A DNA stretch of 64,000 nucleotides, from assembly GCA_963819905.1 (NCBI GenBank), contig CAWFXP010000005.1:1-64000 (forward strand), given 5' to 3'. Positions within the stretch are counted from its first letter, which is position 1; each line of letters begins with the position of its first letter. Positions 44,670 through 53,067 of the stretch are shown in pieces. Under the pieces are notes generated by a model, which was given only the letters and a program-made list of their open reading frames with translations, searched no databases and had not been told where the DNA came from. Both the position numbers and the translations under genes were made by a program. Origin of the DNA: CAWCQC01 sp963819905 (GTDB taxonomy: Bacteria > Actinomycetota > Thermoleophilia > Gaiellales > Gaiellaceae).

Positions 44670-45953
44670 CTACGCAGCTTCACCCTCCTGCTGGGCCAGC
44701 TCCCGGTGTGCGGGGATGCCGCAGTAGCGAGAACCGGGAACGGCCGCGTTCGGGCAGCGCTTGCCGGTCGAGAGCACGGCGGAGCAGCGGCCCGAGTACT
44801 CCTCGCCCTCGCCGTCCTCGCCCGTGTAGGCGGCCTCTGCCTCGGCCTCCGCGTACTGGCGCTCGGACTGAATGTCCACCTTCCAGCCCGTCAGGCGCGC
44901 GGCCAGCCGGGCGTTCAGGCCCTCCTTGCCGATGGCGAGGGAGAGCTGGTCGTCCGGGACGATCACCGTCGCTTCGCGCGACTCGTCGTCGACCAGCACC
45001 TCGCGAACGCGGGCCGGCGACAGCGCCTTCGCGATGAACCGGGCAGGCTCCGGGTTCCAGGGGATGATGTCGATCTTCTCGCCGCGCAACTCGGAGACGA
45101 CCATGCGGACGCGTGAGCCGCGGGGCCCGACGCAGGCGCCGACGGGATCGACGCCCTGCGCGTGCGACTGGACGGCGATCTTCGACCGGTAGCCGGGCTC
45201 CCGGCTGACGCCGCGGATCTCGACGAGCCCGTCCGCGACCTCGGGGACCTCGAGCTCGAAGAGCGTGCGGATCAGCTCGGGATCACGCCGTGAGAGGATG
45301 ACCTGCGGGCCCTTCGTCCCGGACCTGACCTCGGTGATCACGGCCTTGATCCGGCTTCCCTGCTCGTAGCGCTCCCCGTCGACCTGCTCGGAGCGCGGCA
45401 GGAGCGCCTCGACCTTGCCGAGATCCACGAGCACGTTGTTGCGGTCTCCGGCCTGCTGGACGATGCCGGTGACCACCTCGCCGACCCGGTCGACGTACTC
45501 GTCGTACATCATCGCCCGCTCCGCCTCGCGGATGCGCTGCAGGATGACCTGCTTCGCGGTCTGGGCCGCGATCCGCCCGAAGTTGTCCGGCGTCACGTCC
45601 TTGCGGCTCATCTGGCCCTCGGGCACCTCGGACCAGTCGAGGTCGAGATCGTCGTCGGTGACCAGGGTGTGCGAACGCTCGCCCGTTTCCTCCTCGGCCG
45701 CCTCGAGCGCGGTGATCGCGCGCTCGCGAGCCTCTTCGAGCAGGCGCTCCTCGAGATCGGCCGGCAGCTCGATCGCGAACACGCGGAAGTCGCCGCTCTC
45801 GTTGTCGAGCGCGACCTGCGCGTGTCGTGCGGCGCCGGGGGTCTTCTTGTAGGCGGCCAGCAGCGCATCCTCGAGCGCTTCGACGAGCGTCTCGGACTCG
45901 ATGCCCTTCTCCTTCTCGATCGTCCTGACCGCCTCGAGAATGTCTTTGCTCAC
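44670..45953 (-). CDS. nusA: Transcription factor NusA with C-terminal Cys/His tail
   Basis: 427 residues. NusA N domain (KDILEAVRTIEKEKGIESET), S1 domain (VVTGIVQQAGDRNNVLVDLG), and two KH domains (PVGACVGPRGSRVRMVVSEL; LSLAIGKEGLNARLAARLTG). After an acidic linker, about residues 385-420 carry C-x9-C-x10-C-x4-H (RCSAVLSTGKRC, SRYCGIPAH), a small zinc-binding-type motif not part of standard NusA. NusA controls pausing, termination and antitermination. It ends 6 bases before ylxR. Confidence 0.93.
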   Translation of the reverse strand: MSKDILEAVRTIEKEKGIESETLVEALEDALLAAYKKTPGAARHAQVALDNESGDFRVFAIELPADLEERLLEEARERAITALEAAEEETGERSHTLVTDDDLDLDWSEVPEGQMSRKDVTPDNFGRIAAQTAKQVILQRIREAERAMMYDEYVDRVGEVVTGIVQQAGDRNNVLVDLGKVEALLPRSEQVDGERYEQGSRIKAVITEVRSGTKGPQVILSRRDPELIRTLFELEVPEVADGLVEIRGVSREPGYRSKIAVQSHAQGVDPVGACVGPRGSRVRMVVSELRGEKIDIIPWNPEPARFIAKALSPARVREVLVDDESREATVIVPDDQLSLAIGKEGLNARLAARLTGWKVDIQSERQYAEAEAEAAYTGEDGEGEEYSGRCSAVLSTGKRCPNAAVPGSRYCGIPAHRELAQQEGEAA

Positions 45954-45956
45954 GGC

Positions 45957-46400
45957 TTACCGTCCCTCGTTGATCAGATTCGCCCGCACGATCGCGTCGT
46001 ACGGAATCTCGACCTCGTGCCCGTCGAGCTCGATCGTCACCGCGTCCGGGCCTGCTTCGCCGACGGTGCCGCGGAAGCGGCGCCGCCCGTCGATCTCGTA
46101 TCCCGTTCGGATGGACACCAGGCTTCCTGCGACGGCGGCGAAATGCGACTGCGTCCGCAGCGGCCGCTCGAAGCCCGGAGACGACACGTCGACCGAGTAC
46201 CGAGCGAGGTAGTCGCGCAGAAGACCCGTCACCTGCTCGCAGAGCGCGTGGTCGACACCCGAGTCGCGGTCGATGTACACGCAGAACCGCTCGGGGCCGG
46301 ACAGCTCGACGGCGAGCACCTCGACGCCCGGCGCGCCGGCCGCGACGCGCCGCTCGATGTCGTGCTGAAGCGCTCTCTCCGTCTCGTAAACCTGAGTCAT
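45957..46400 (-). CDS. rimP: Ribosome maturation factor RimP
   Basis: 147 residues from ATG 46400. VEVLAVELSGPERFCVYIDR, SVDVSSPGFERPLRT and a C-terminal SH3-like domain with RRRFRGTVGEAGPDAVTIEL match RimP, needed for 30S assembly. It heads the rimP-nusA-infB operon; the 143 bases upstream of it have no gene and presumably carry the operon promoter. A GGGATGGG precedes the ATG. Confidence 0.92.
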   Translation of the reverse strand: MTQVYETERALQHDIERRVAAGAPGVEVLAVELSGPERFCVYIDRDSGVDHALCEQVTGLLRDYLARYSVDVSSPGFERPLRTQSHFAAVAGSLVSIRTGYEIDGRRRFRGTVGEAGPDAVTIELDGHEVEIPYDAIVRANLINEGR

Positions 46401-46543
46401 CCCATCCCGCCTGTCGGCGTTCTCTCCCGATCCGTCCCCACTCACAGAAAGCGGGCGCAGAGCGCCCACTTCCAACTGCCTGGAACATGTGGTGGCGACT
46501 CGAAGGATAGCACCGCCCCCGAGGGGCCAGGAGAGCTCGTGCG

Positions 46544-46981
46544 CTATGTGGCAAGAACGATCGTCACGGGACCGTCGTTCTCGATCCGGACCACCATGCG
46601 AGCGCCGAATCGGCCGCGCTCGACGGCGATCCCTGCTGCTTCGAGCTCGCGGCAGAACGCCTCGTAGAGCGGCTCGGCCTCCTCCGGCGGCGCGGCGCCG
46701 CTGAAGCTCGGACGATTGCCCTTGGCCGTGTCGGCGAGCAGGGTGAACTGGCTGACGACCAGGACGTCGCCTCGCACGTCGACGAGGCTGCGATCGAACC
46801 GGCCGGCGTCGTTCTCGAAAATGCGAAGCCGGGCGACGCGACCTGCGAGGCGCCCCGCGTCCTTCTCCGAATCACCCGTCCCGACGCCGAGGAGGACGCA
46901 CAGGCCCGGGCCGATCCTCCCGATCGTCTCGCCGTCCACGGTCACCGAGGCACGGCTCACCCGCTGCACGACGGCTCTCAC
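46544..46981 (-). CDS. dtd: D-aminoacyl-tRNA deacylase
   Basis: 145 residues. MRAVVQRVSRASVTVDGE start, VVSQFTLLADTAKGNRPSF (with the SQxT motif) and the GA-type GPVTIVLAT end are diagnostic of Dtd, which removes D-amino acids (and glycine from tRNA-Ala). The GPVT version of the cross-subunit motif is normal. GTG 46981 chosen by homology. Confidence 0.94.
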   Translation of the reverse strand: MRAVVQRVSRASVTVDGETIGRIGPGLCVLLGVGTGDSEKDAGRLAGRVARLRIFENDAGRFDRSLVDVRGDVLVVSQFTLLADTAKGNRPSFSGAAPPEEAEPLYEAFCRELEAAGIAVERGRFGARMVVRIENDGPVTIVLAT

Positions 46982-47024
46982 GCAGACGAGCGTAGCCGCC
47001 GAGGGGGAGGAACAACCTCGATGA

Positions 47025-47186
47025 TTGATCGGAAATTGACCGGAAACCGTGGCGGCGCCGGATGACACCGCGACACATCGCCTGAGTCCCGCTCGTCCTC
47101 GCCGATAGCTCTGCTATCGGCTGCGGACGATCACGGCCTCATGCTCGGTCTCGGATGTCCCCGACACCACCACACTTTCCGATCAA
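47025..47186 (-). repeat. 162-base imperfect inverted repeat / long RNA hairpin
   Basis: Outer arms TTGATCGGAAA (47025-47035) and TTTCCGATCAA (47176-47186) are exact complements; the apex is GCCGATAGC-TCT-GCTATCGGC (47101-47121), also perfect. Between them, 47049-47061 and 47162-47174 pair over 13 bp; on the minus strand all three non-Watson-Crick positions become G-U pairs. The left side has an extra 11-base tandem copy (TTGACCGGAAA). It starts 3 bases after the L,D-transpeptidase stop, so it is the 3' region of that transcript. No U-run follows. Confidence 0.75.
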
Positions 47187-47189
47187 CAT

Positions 47190-48380
47190 CTAGTGGTAGA
47201 CGTAGACCGTCTCGCCGACCGGCGAGCGGTTGTACAGCCAGTCGGCGGCCCAGATCGGGATGCGTACGCAGCCGTGGCTGGCCGGGTAGGTCGGAACCGA
47301 GTACCAACCGTGGATCGCGAAGCTGTCCCCGTAGAAGGTCAGTGTCCGGTACAGGATTCCGGGGCCGAGCCAGGTCGTGGTCGCCGGCGCCTTCCAGCGG
47401 ATCTGGTGCCGGCCCTCAGGCGTGTTGCCGGTGGCGCCCGTCGAGACCGGCAGCACCGCCTGGACGGCTCCGCCGTGGACGACCATGAGAATTTGACGGG
47501 TCTTGTCGACCTCGATGTGGAGCGCGGGCCCGCGATACCGAGGTCTTAGCACCTTCGCGCGCGCCAGCTTCCGCCAGGTTCCCGCGTCGACGACGCCGGT
47601 CCGGGACAGGCCGTAGGCTTTCTGGAAGGCGATCACGGAGTCGGTCAGCGACGGGTCGAACGTGGCCGAGATGCCCGGGACGTGGAACCTGAGCGCCGTC
47701 AGGCGCTGCGTGAGCGCCCGCACGTCGGGGCCGGACGACCCGGCGGAGAGCTCGCGTCCTCTGGCGACGACCGACGCCCCCGCCGCCGTGGCCGAGAGGC
47801 CCGCCGCAGCCGGGAAGCGGATCTCGAGGAAGAAGCGCCCGATTCCCGGGGTCTTCACCCGCGCTCTTAGGCGCCCGCGTTGCACGGTCGCGCGCGTCCG
47901 TGCAACCGTTTCTCCGTCTCGCTTCAGAAGAAGCCTCGCGCGAGCCGTATACGAGGCCGGGACAACTCGGGCGCGCACGACGGCGCCTGCGAAGGCGATC
48001 CCGCGGACGGGCTTCACCTTGACGACCGGGACGACCGCCAGCTGCGCCATCGGGCTCGTCGCGCCCGTCGCGAGCACGTGTCCCCTGAGGCTCCCGGCGG
48101 TCGTGACCACGAGCTCGACGGAGAACGACCCGGTTGCGTCGGTCGTGGCCCGCGCGATCTGGGCCCAGGCCTCCCCGGTCGAGAGCTCGATCGCGACCTC
48201 CTGCCCTGCAACCGCAGGCTGCGAGCTTCCGAACACCTCGATCCGCTCGCCGTAGGCGGCCTTCTCGGCGGACAGCGTGATCGAGACCGAGCCTGGAGGC
48301 GGCTCGGTCTCTCCCGCAAGAGCGGGACCGAGGGTCAGAAGCCCCGCCGCGACAGTGGCGATGACGAGCGCGGTTCTCAT
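47190..48380 (-). CDS. L,D-transpeptidase (YkuD) with peptidoglycan-binding domain
   Basis: 396 residues. Signal peptide (MRTALVIATVAAGLLTLGPA), about 170 residues of two Ig-like beta domains, a PG_binding_1 domain (GPDVRALTQRLTALRFHVPG), then YkuD with IHGWYSVPTYPASHGCVRI carrying the catalytic His and Cys. It should form 3-3 cross-links in peptidoglycan or attach proteins outside the membrane, using meso-DAP residues made by the dap genes in this window. Confidence 0.93.
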   Translation of the reverse strand: MRTALVIATVAAGLLTLGPALAGETEPPPGSVSITLSAEKAAYGERIEVFGSSQPAVAGQEVAIELSTGEAWAQIARATTDATGSFSVELVVTTAGSLRGHVLATGATSPMAQLAVVPVVKVKPVRGIAFAGAVVRARVVPASYTARARLLLKRDGETVARTRATVQRGRLRARVKTPGIGRFFLEIRFPAAAGLSATAAGASVVARGRELSAGSSGPDVRALTQRLTALRFHVPGISATFDPSLTDSVIAFQKAYGLSRTGVVDAGTWRKLARAKVLRPRYRGPALHIEVDKTRQILMVVHGGAVQAVLPVSTGATGNTPEGRHQIRWKAPATTTWLGPGILYRTLTFYGDSFAIHGWYSVPTYPASHGCVRIPIWAADWLYNRSPVGETVYVYH

Positions 48381-48436
48381 CGTGTGGAGATTCGATATCG
48401 ACCCGGATCCTCCCCCGCTTGAGGGAGGCGGCCCGT

Positions 48437-48982
48437 TCAGCCCGCTGAGGCGAGGGTGTCCGTACCGAGGGAGTCGATGCCCTCGACCACCTCGACGGGA
48501 ACGCCGTACGCCTCCAGCTCGCGCGCGATCGCGAGGCCGGAGGGGCGGGTCGGGAGCAGGCCGGCGAGGCGGCTACGGTGAGGTACGTACAGGTGCTCGG
48601 GATAGCCGAACGCCGCGCGCCAGCCGCCGTCGCACTCGATGATTCGACCCCAGAGGGAGACGCGGCCGAGCACGCGCGGGCTGCTGCGGCTGCCGTGCTC
48701 CGCGCGCGCGGTCAGATAGTGGACGGCGACGTCGGCTCGCGCGACCGCGTAGATCCCGCAGCAGCAGTCGACGTTCGGTGGTTCGTGCAGCGGCGGCCGC
48801 GCCCAGGGGAGCAGGGCGAGCGGGCGCCGGCAGCGAGCCTCGAACCGGAGCGCGGGCGGCCAGATCGTCTCGTAGACGAGCGAGCCGAGACGGAGAGCCC
48901 CATCGTCCTCGACGGCGTTCCACACCCGCCAGCCGATCCGCGGCTCGATGCCGTCCGGCGCGCGGAGCAGCGGCGCGGCCAT
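48437..48982 (-). CDS. Conserved hypothetical protein with CCCGIYA motif
   Basis: 181 residues, no signal peptide. Visible features: GWRVWNAVEDDGALRLGSL, WPPALRFEARCRRP, NVDCCCGIYAVARAD, and GRVSLWGRIIECDGGWRAAF then YPEHLYVP. This arrangement recurs in actinobacterial hypothetical proteins of unknown function. It is upstream of the L,D-transpeptidase gene on the same strand, with a 56-base gap. I cannot assign a role. Confidence 0.65.
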   Translation of the reverse strand: MAAPLLRAPDGIEPRIGWRVWNAVEDDGALRLGSLVYETIWPPALRFEARCRRPLALLPWARPPLHEPPNVDCCCGIYAVARADVAVHYLTARAEHGSRSSPRVLGRVSLWGRIIECDGGWRAAFGYPEHLYVPHRSRLAGLLPTRPSGLAIARELEAYGVPVEVVEGIDSLGTDTLASAG

Positions 48983-49026
48983 CGCTCGTCAGCGTGGCCC
49001 GCCGAGCTCGGTCATCACGCCCGGGC

Positions 49027-49314
49027 TCACGGCACGAGCCCACGCAGCTGATCGAGCAGCGTCTGCAGCTCCCCTAGCTCGGGAACCCGATCTGCGAGCC
49101 CCTGCAGCAGGCCCTCGATGTCGGTGAGGCGCCCCTCGATCGCCCGAACGGCCGCGGTCTCCGATTCGAGGGTATCGATCTCCTGCTGCTGCGTGGCGAC
49201 CTGGGCCTCGAGCCGGTCGACCTGCTCCTGCAGCGCCTCGACGTCGCCGCCTGAGCCACAGCCCCCCACGGCGAGCGCGCCCGCGAGCACCAGCGCCGCA
49301 GCCAGGCGTCTCAC
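49027..49314 (-). CDS. Small coiled-coil lipoprotein
   Basis: 95 residues. Signal sequence ending in a lipobox (LAVGGC), then a heptad coiled coil (VEALQEQVDRLEAQVATQQQ, EIDTLESETAAVRAIEGRL). It is probably tethered to the outer face of the membrane. GTG 49314 overlaps the cupin-TPR gene stop by 4 bases, so it is translationally coupled to it. Confidence 0.7.
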   Translation of the reverse strand: MRRLAAALVLAGALAVGGCGSGGDVEALQEQVDRLEAQVATQQQEIDTLESETAAVRAIEGRLTDIEGLLQGLADRVPELGELQTLLDQLRGLVP

Positions 49315-49943
49315 GCCGGAAACCTCGGGTCGTCTCTGATCGCGTCCAGATCGCCGTCCGACTGCGCGAACTGCCGAAAGTCCGGATCGGCAGCGATCGC
49401 CTCGGTGAGATGCTCGAGCGCCTCGTCGCGGGCGCCGTCCTCGACCTCGTAGCAGGCCAGGTTGTAGAGGAGTACCGCTTTGCCGGGATACGCGGCCAGC
49501 CCCTCCTCGATGATCGACCGGGCATCTTTCGCGGAGTCGGCCGCCGCTGCCCGGAAGTTGAACTCCCAGGGCGAGACGCAAAACGGCTGCCCCCGCTCCC
49601 CGCCGATGGCGAGCACGGTGGTTCCCGCCTCGACCGCCACCGCGCCGCGACGCTCGCCCGGATCGTCGAGAAAGACGCAACTCCCGGCGGGTGCTTCGAA
49701 CGTCTCGCCGTCGACGGTGAACCTGGCGACGCCGCTGACGACCACGTAGAGCTCCTCGTGGCGTCCTGCGCCTCCCCCGCGCTCGTCGTGCTCCTCGACG
49801 ACCTGGTCGCCCGCTCGAGCAGCGGTGTAGGCGTTGATCCCGAACGCCTCGATCCCGAGCGTCGCCCGCAGCGGCTTCCAGACGAGGCCGTTCTCGCCCT
49901 CGACCGGAATCCCCGTGATGTCGGCGAGCAAGACGCGGCGCAC
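49311..49943 (-). CDS. Cupin domain fused to a TPR-like tail
   Basis: 210 residues. A cupin with the metal-type histidine/glutamate region (EHDERGGGAGRHEELYVVVS) and AGTTVLAIGGERGQPFCVSP, followed by about 70 residues of two helical repeats (AVLLYNLACYEVEDGARDEA, EHLTEAIAADPDFRQFAQSD). Start GTG 49943. It may be a small-molecule sensor or scaffold. Ligand unknown. Confidence 0.75.
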   Translation of the reverse strand: MRRVLLADITGIPVEGENGLVWKPLRATLGIEAFGINAYTAARAGDQVVEEHDERGGGAGRHEELYVVVSGVARFTVDGETFEAPAGSCVFLDDPGERRGAVAVEAGTTVLAIGGERGQPFCVSPWEFNFRAAAADSAKDARSIIEEGLAAYPGKAVLLYNLACYEVEDGARDEALEHLTEAIAADPDFRQFAQSDGDLDAIRDDPRFPA

Positions 49944-49969
49944 TCGCCGATCGTACTCCCGTGGACGAC

Positions 49970-50902
49970 CTACCGCCCGAGCCTGCGGGCCGCGTGGCCC
50001 ACCGCCCCGGCGATGAACGTGGCGCCGGCGTCGTTCGGGTGGAAGCAGTCGCCGCGCCAGTCGGAGCCGAGCAGGCTCGTCAGCTCTGGCCAGTCGACGA
50101 GCGGAAACGAGTTCGAGGACGGGTCGTCGGGGTGCTGGATCCACGTCGCGGCGACCGCCGGCGCGGCGCTTCCGCACCTCGGGCTGGGGGACTCGTGGCC
50201 CCGGAAGGCCTCGAGGACGGATGCGATCCTCACCCGGCTCCTGTGCCTCAGACCGCGCACCACCTCGCGGATCGTCGAGTTGACAGCGGCGACGACAGCC
50301 TCTGTGCGAGCGAAGCACAGTGCCGCATCCGGGCAGGGCAGGGGCCCGCCGAACAGGATGCTCCCGCGATTCACCGGGTTGAAGTAGTCGGTGAGCACGA
50401 CCCTGACCCTGGGCCTCGAGAGGAGGCGCGAGAGCTCGCGCCGCAGCGGCTGTACGAGCGCGCGCGACTCGGCGGCGAGCCAGGCGTCGAACAGCGGCGC
50501 CGGATCTCGGAGGCGAAGGTACGTGCGCGGGATGTCGCTCCACTCGAAGTCGTTGATGCCGATGGTGACGCTGACAAGCGCCGGCCGGCCCGTGAGGCGG
50601 GCCAGGGCTCCGCTCACCTGCCGGTGGAATGAGCGCAGGCCGGGAGCGTCGGCCTGACCGGCCGTCGCTCCCGAGCAGGCGAGCGAGGAGTAGCGAACGC
50701 GGCCCCGTATCCGCTCGGTGAGCTCGGAGAGAACGAGGCGTGGATACGCACGGGGCGAGCGGCGGCAGAGGCCGCCCGGGTCGTCGAGCCCTCGCCCGGC
50801 CGCCACGGAGTCACCGAGCGCGACGTAGTCGACTCCGGTGCGGCCGGCGCCTGCGGACGCCTGCGGGGGTCCCGCAAGGAGGGCGAGCGCCGCGAGGAGC
50901 AT
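49970..50902 (-). CDS. Secreted SGNH/GDSL hydrolase
   Basis: 310 residues. Signal peptide MLLAALALLAGPPQASAGAG; block I DYVALGDSVAAGRG (Ser), block III VTIGINDFEW (Asn/Asp), and block V DCFHPNDAGATFI (Asp-His). Cysteines suggest disulfides outside the cell. Such enzymes hydrolyse esters of lipids or acetylated glycans. ATG 50902 was chosen; the longer frame overlaps the divergent gene at 50976. Confidence 0.85.
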   Translation of the reverse strand: MLLAALALLAGPPQASAGAGRTGVDYVALGDSVAAGRGLDDPGGLCRRSPRAYPRLVLSELTERIRGRVRYSSLACSGATAGQADAPGLRSFHRQVSGALARLTGRPALVSVTIGINDFEWSDIPRTYLRLRDPAPLFDAWLAAESRALVQPLRRELSRLLSRPRVRVVLTDYFNPVNRGSILFGGPLPCPDAALCFARTEAVVAAVNSTIREVVRGLRHRSRVRIASVLEAFRGHESPSPRCGSAAPAVAATWIQHPDDPSSNSFPLVDWPELTSLLGSDWRGDCFHPNDAGATFIAGAVGHAARRLGR

Positions 50903-50975
50903 GCCCGCCGCGACCGGCAGCCGCCGTACCCGGCGGGTCGTGGACGCTCGCCATGGCCGCTGGTAGCCTCGCGCC

Positions 50976-51518
50976 GTGGATCTTCTCCCGGACGAGCAGC
51001 TCATCTGGAAGGGCAAGCCGACGTGGCGCGCCACGATGTCGTTCTACCTGCTCTGGGGGATCGCCGCGTTGATCCCGCTGGCCGTCATCCTCGTCGTCCG
51101 GGCGACGACCGACGCGACCTGGCCGATCTGGCTGGCGGTTGTCATCACGATCGTGCTCCTCGGGCTCGTGCTCTTCGTCGGGTGGTTTCGCCGGTTCTTC
51201 ACGCAGTACACGGTGACGACCAAGCGGCTCACCATCCGTGAGGGGATCCTTAGCAAGCGCGAGCACACGGCCCACGTCGACCGCATCCAGAACATCACGA
51301 TCACGCAGAGCCCGTTCGACCGCGTGTTCCGCGTCGGCCAGGTGGCCTTCGACACGGCCGGCGAGGAAGGATCGGCACAGCTGACGTTCTGGGGGGTCGA
51401 TCACCCCCAGGATCTCCGCGACCGGATCGCTCGCGCCAACGAGCAGGCGGGCCCTGCGGCCCACCAGGGTGGCATCGCCGGCGAGCCCCCGCCTTCGGGG
51501 GCGGTGCCCCCCGCCTAG
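50976..51518 (+). CDS. Bacterial PH-domain membrane protein
   Basis: 180 residues. It begins DLLPDEQLIWKGKPTWRATM, has two membrane helices (YLLWGIAALIPLAVILVV; IWLAVVITIVLLGLVLFVGW), then a bPH2/YdbS-type domain (RFFTQYTVTTKRLTIREGIL, RIQNITITQSPFDRVFRVGQ). GTG 50976 start. Function unknown. Its TAG shares CTAG with the stop of the convergent gene. Confidence 0.8.
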   Translation: MDLLPDEQLIWKGKPTWRATMSFYLLWGIAALIPLAVILVVRATTDATWPIWLAVVITIVLLGLVLFVGWFRRFFTQYTVTTKRLTIREGILSKREHTAHVDRIQNITITQSPFDRVFRVGQVAFDTAGEEGSAQLTFWGVDHPQDLRDRIARANEQAGPAAHQGGIAGEPPPSGAVPPA

Positions 51519-51697
51519 CGCGCCTCGTCCGGCACGGCCTCGGACAGGCTCTCGGGCAGGTCGTTCGCGCCCTCGCCGTCGCCCGAGTAGCTCGGTGCCC
51601 AGTCGAGGTCTTGCGTGTCGCTTCGCTTCCTCCGTACGAGGGCAAGCACCGCTCCCACGGCGGCCACGAGCCCGAGTGCCACGGCGAGCTTCTTCAT
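51515..51697 (-). CDS. Small single-span membrane protein
   Basis: 60 residues: MKKLAVALGLVAAVGAVLAL forms one N-terminal helix, followed by RRKRSD and an acidic tail. The N-terminal-in, basic-stop pattern suggests an anchored cytoplasmic tail. A purine-rich AAAGGGGGCG precedes the ATG. This arrangement is common in actinobacteria and has no known function. Confidence 0.6.
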   Translation of the reverse strand: MKKLAVALGLVAAVGAVLALVRRKRSDTQDLDWAPSYSGDGEGANDLPESLSEAVPDEAR

Positions 51698-51800
51698 CAA
51701 CGCCCCCTTTTCCGGTCTGCCTTGAGTCCGGGCGTCACCGAACGAACCCGGTCCGCACAGACTAGTCGTCATGCGCCCGTCGTGCGGGCGCAGCGGGCCG

Positions 51801-52943
51801 CTACCGGGAGCCGATGCGGTAGACGTTGCCCGCGAGCGAGACGGCGTAGAGCTCGCCGGCCGCGTCCTCGCCGAAGCTCGCAAGCTGCGAGACCGTCAGG
51901 CCGTGGGACTTCACGTCCGTCGCCGCCCCGGCGACCGGAAGGAAGCTCGAGATAACGCCCCGGCAGAAGTCGCCGAACACGTAGCGGCCGCGCAGCGACG
52001 CGATCGAGCCGCGGTAGACGAACCCACCGGTCACGCTGCAGCCCTGGCTGTGCGAGTAGACGTGGATCGGAAAGACGAGCGTGCCGGTCGGGTTCGGGGT
52101 CTCGCCGGAGTACTCGGCGTTCCCCTCGTAGGGTCGCCAGCCGTAGTTCTCGAGCCCCGGCGAGTTGGCAGGCGTGAAGTCGATCTCCTCCCAGGCTCCC
52201 TGCCCGACGTCCCCGATCCAGAGATCGCCGGTCTGCCGATCGAAGGTGAAGCGCCACGGGTTGCGGAGCCCGTAGCCGACGATCTCCCAGGTCGCCGAAG
52301 GGCTCGAGACGTTGAGGCGCATGAGCTTGCCGAGCTGGGAGGAGAGGTTCTGCGCGACGTTCCCGGGATCCCCGGCGGAGCCGCCGTCACCGAGGCCGGC
52401 GTAGAGGAAGCCGTCCCGACCGAACGCGACTTGTCCGCCGTTGTGATTCGCATACGGCTGCGCGACGGTCAGGAGCGTCCGTTGGCGGGCCGGCGGGCCG
52501 ACGGTGCCCGTGCGGTACTCGGCGACGACCGTCGAGCCGGTTCGGTCCGTGTAGCCGATGTAGAAGAGGCGGTTCGTCGCGTAGGACGGCGAGAACGCAA
52601 TCGAGAGAAGGCCGCGCTCCCCGCAGCAGCTCACGAGCGTCGAGACGTTGAGGAAGGTCCGTGTTCGACCCTGCTCGAGGATCTTGACCACGCCTCCCTG
52701 CTCGACGATGTAGAGCCGCCCGGGCTCTCCGGCCGGCTGCGCGACGTGGACCGGCCGGCTGAGCCGGGTCGCGACCGGGATGAGTCTGAGCGCCCCCGCC
52801 GTCGGCGGAGGCGGCGGAGGCTGCGTTCCTCCTCCGCCGGGCACCGGCGGCCGGCCGCCTGCGAGAGCGGCCGTGGTCACCCAGGCTCCCGCGGCCGCGA
52901 GGATCAGCGCGAGCGCGAGCAGTGCGAGCGAAGAGCGCCGCAT
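51801..52943 (-). CDS. PQQ-type glucose/sorbosone dehydrogenase (secreted)
   Basis: 380 residues. Signal/anchor helix (RRSSLALLALALILAAAGAW), a proline-rich linker, then a six-bladed beta-propeller: ATRLSRPVHVAQPAGEPGRL, GERGLLSIAFSP, NHNGGQVAFGRDGFLYAGLG, DGGSAGDPGN, GLRNPWRFTFDRQTGDLWIG, and GFVYRG. These match the soluble aldose dehydrogenase family (GSDH), which oxidises sugars outside the cell using PQQ. No PQQ biosynthesis gene is in the window. ATG 52943 chosen. Confidence 0.9.
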   Translation of the reverse strand: MRRSSLALLALALILAAAGAWVTTAALAGGRPPVPGGGGTQPPPPPPTAGALRLIPVATRLSRPVHVAQPAGEPGRLYIVEQGGVVKILEQGRTRTFLNVSTLVSCCGERGLLSIAFSPSYATNRLFYIGYTDRTGSTVVAEYRTGTVGPPARQRTLLTVAQPYANHNGGQVAFGRDGFLYAGLGDGGSAGDPGNVAQNLSSQLGKLMRLNVSSPSATWEIVGYGLRNPWRFTFDRQTGDLWIGDVGQGAWEEIDFTPANSPGLENYGWRPYEGNAEYSGETPNPTGTLVFPIHVYSHSQGCSVTGGFVYRGSIASLRGRYVFGDFCRGVISSFLPVAGAATDVKSHGLTVSQLASFGEDAAGELYAVSLAGNVYRIGSR

Positions 52944-53067
52944 CGCGAGCCACGATACCGACACGACCGGCCCACCGGCCTCATCCGGCAGCCGGAGCGT
53001 CGTCGCGAGAGGGAGCCGGGCCGGCGAGCGCTCCCGCGAGCGCCGCGCCGGCCCTGCCCGATCCGCG

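Noticed and set aside
41989..44727. A 912-residue open frame on the + strand opposite infB
   Set aside because: Shadow of infB; composition is Arg/Asp/Leu-rich with no motif.
47101..47121. Intrinsic terminator at the GCCGATAGC hairpin
   Set aside because: There is no U-run on either side, and the stem is only the apex of a much larger inverted repeat.
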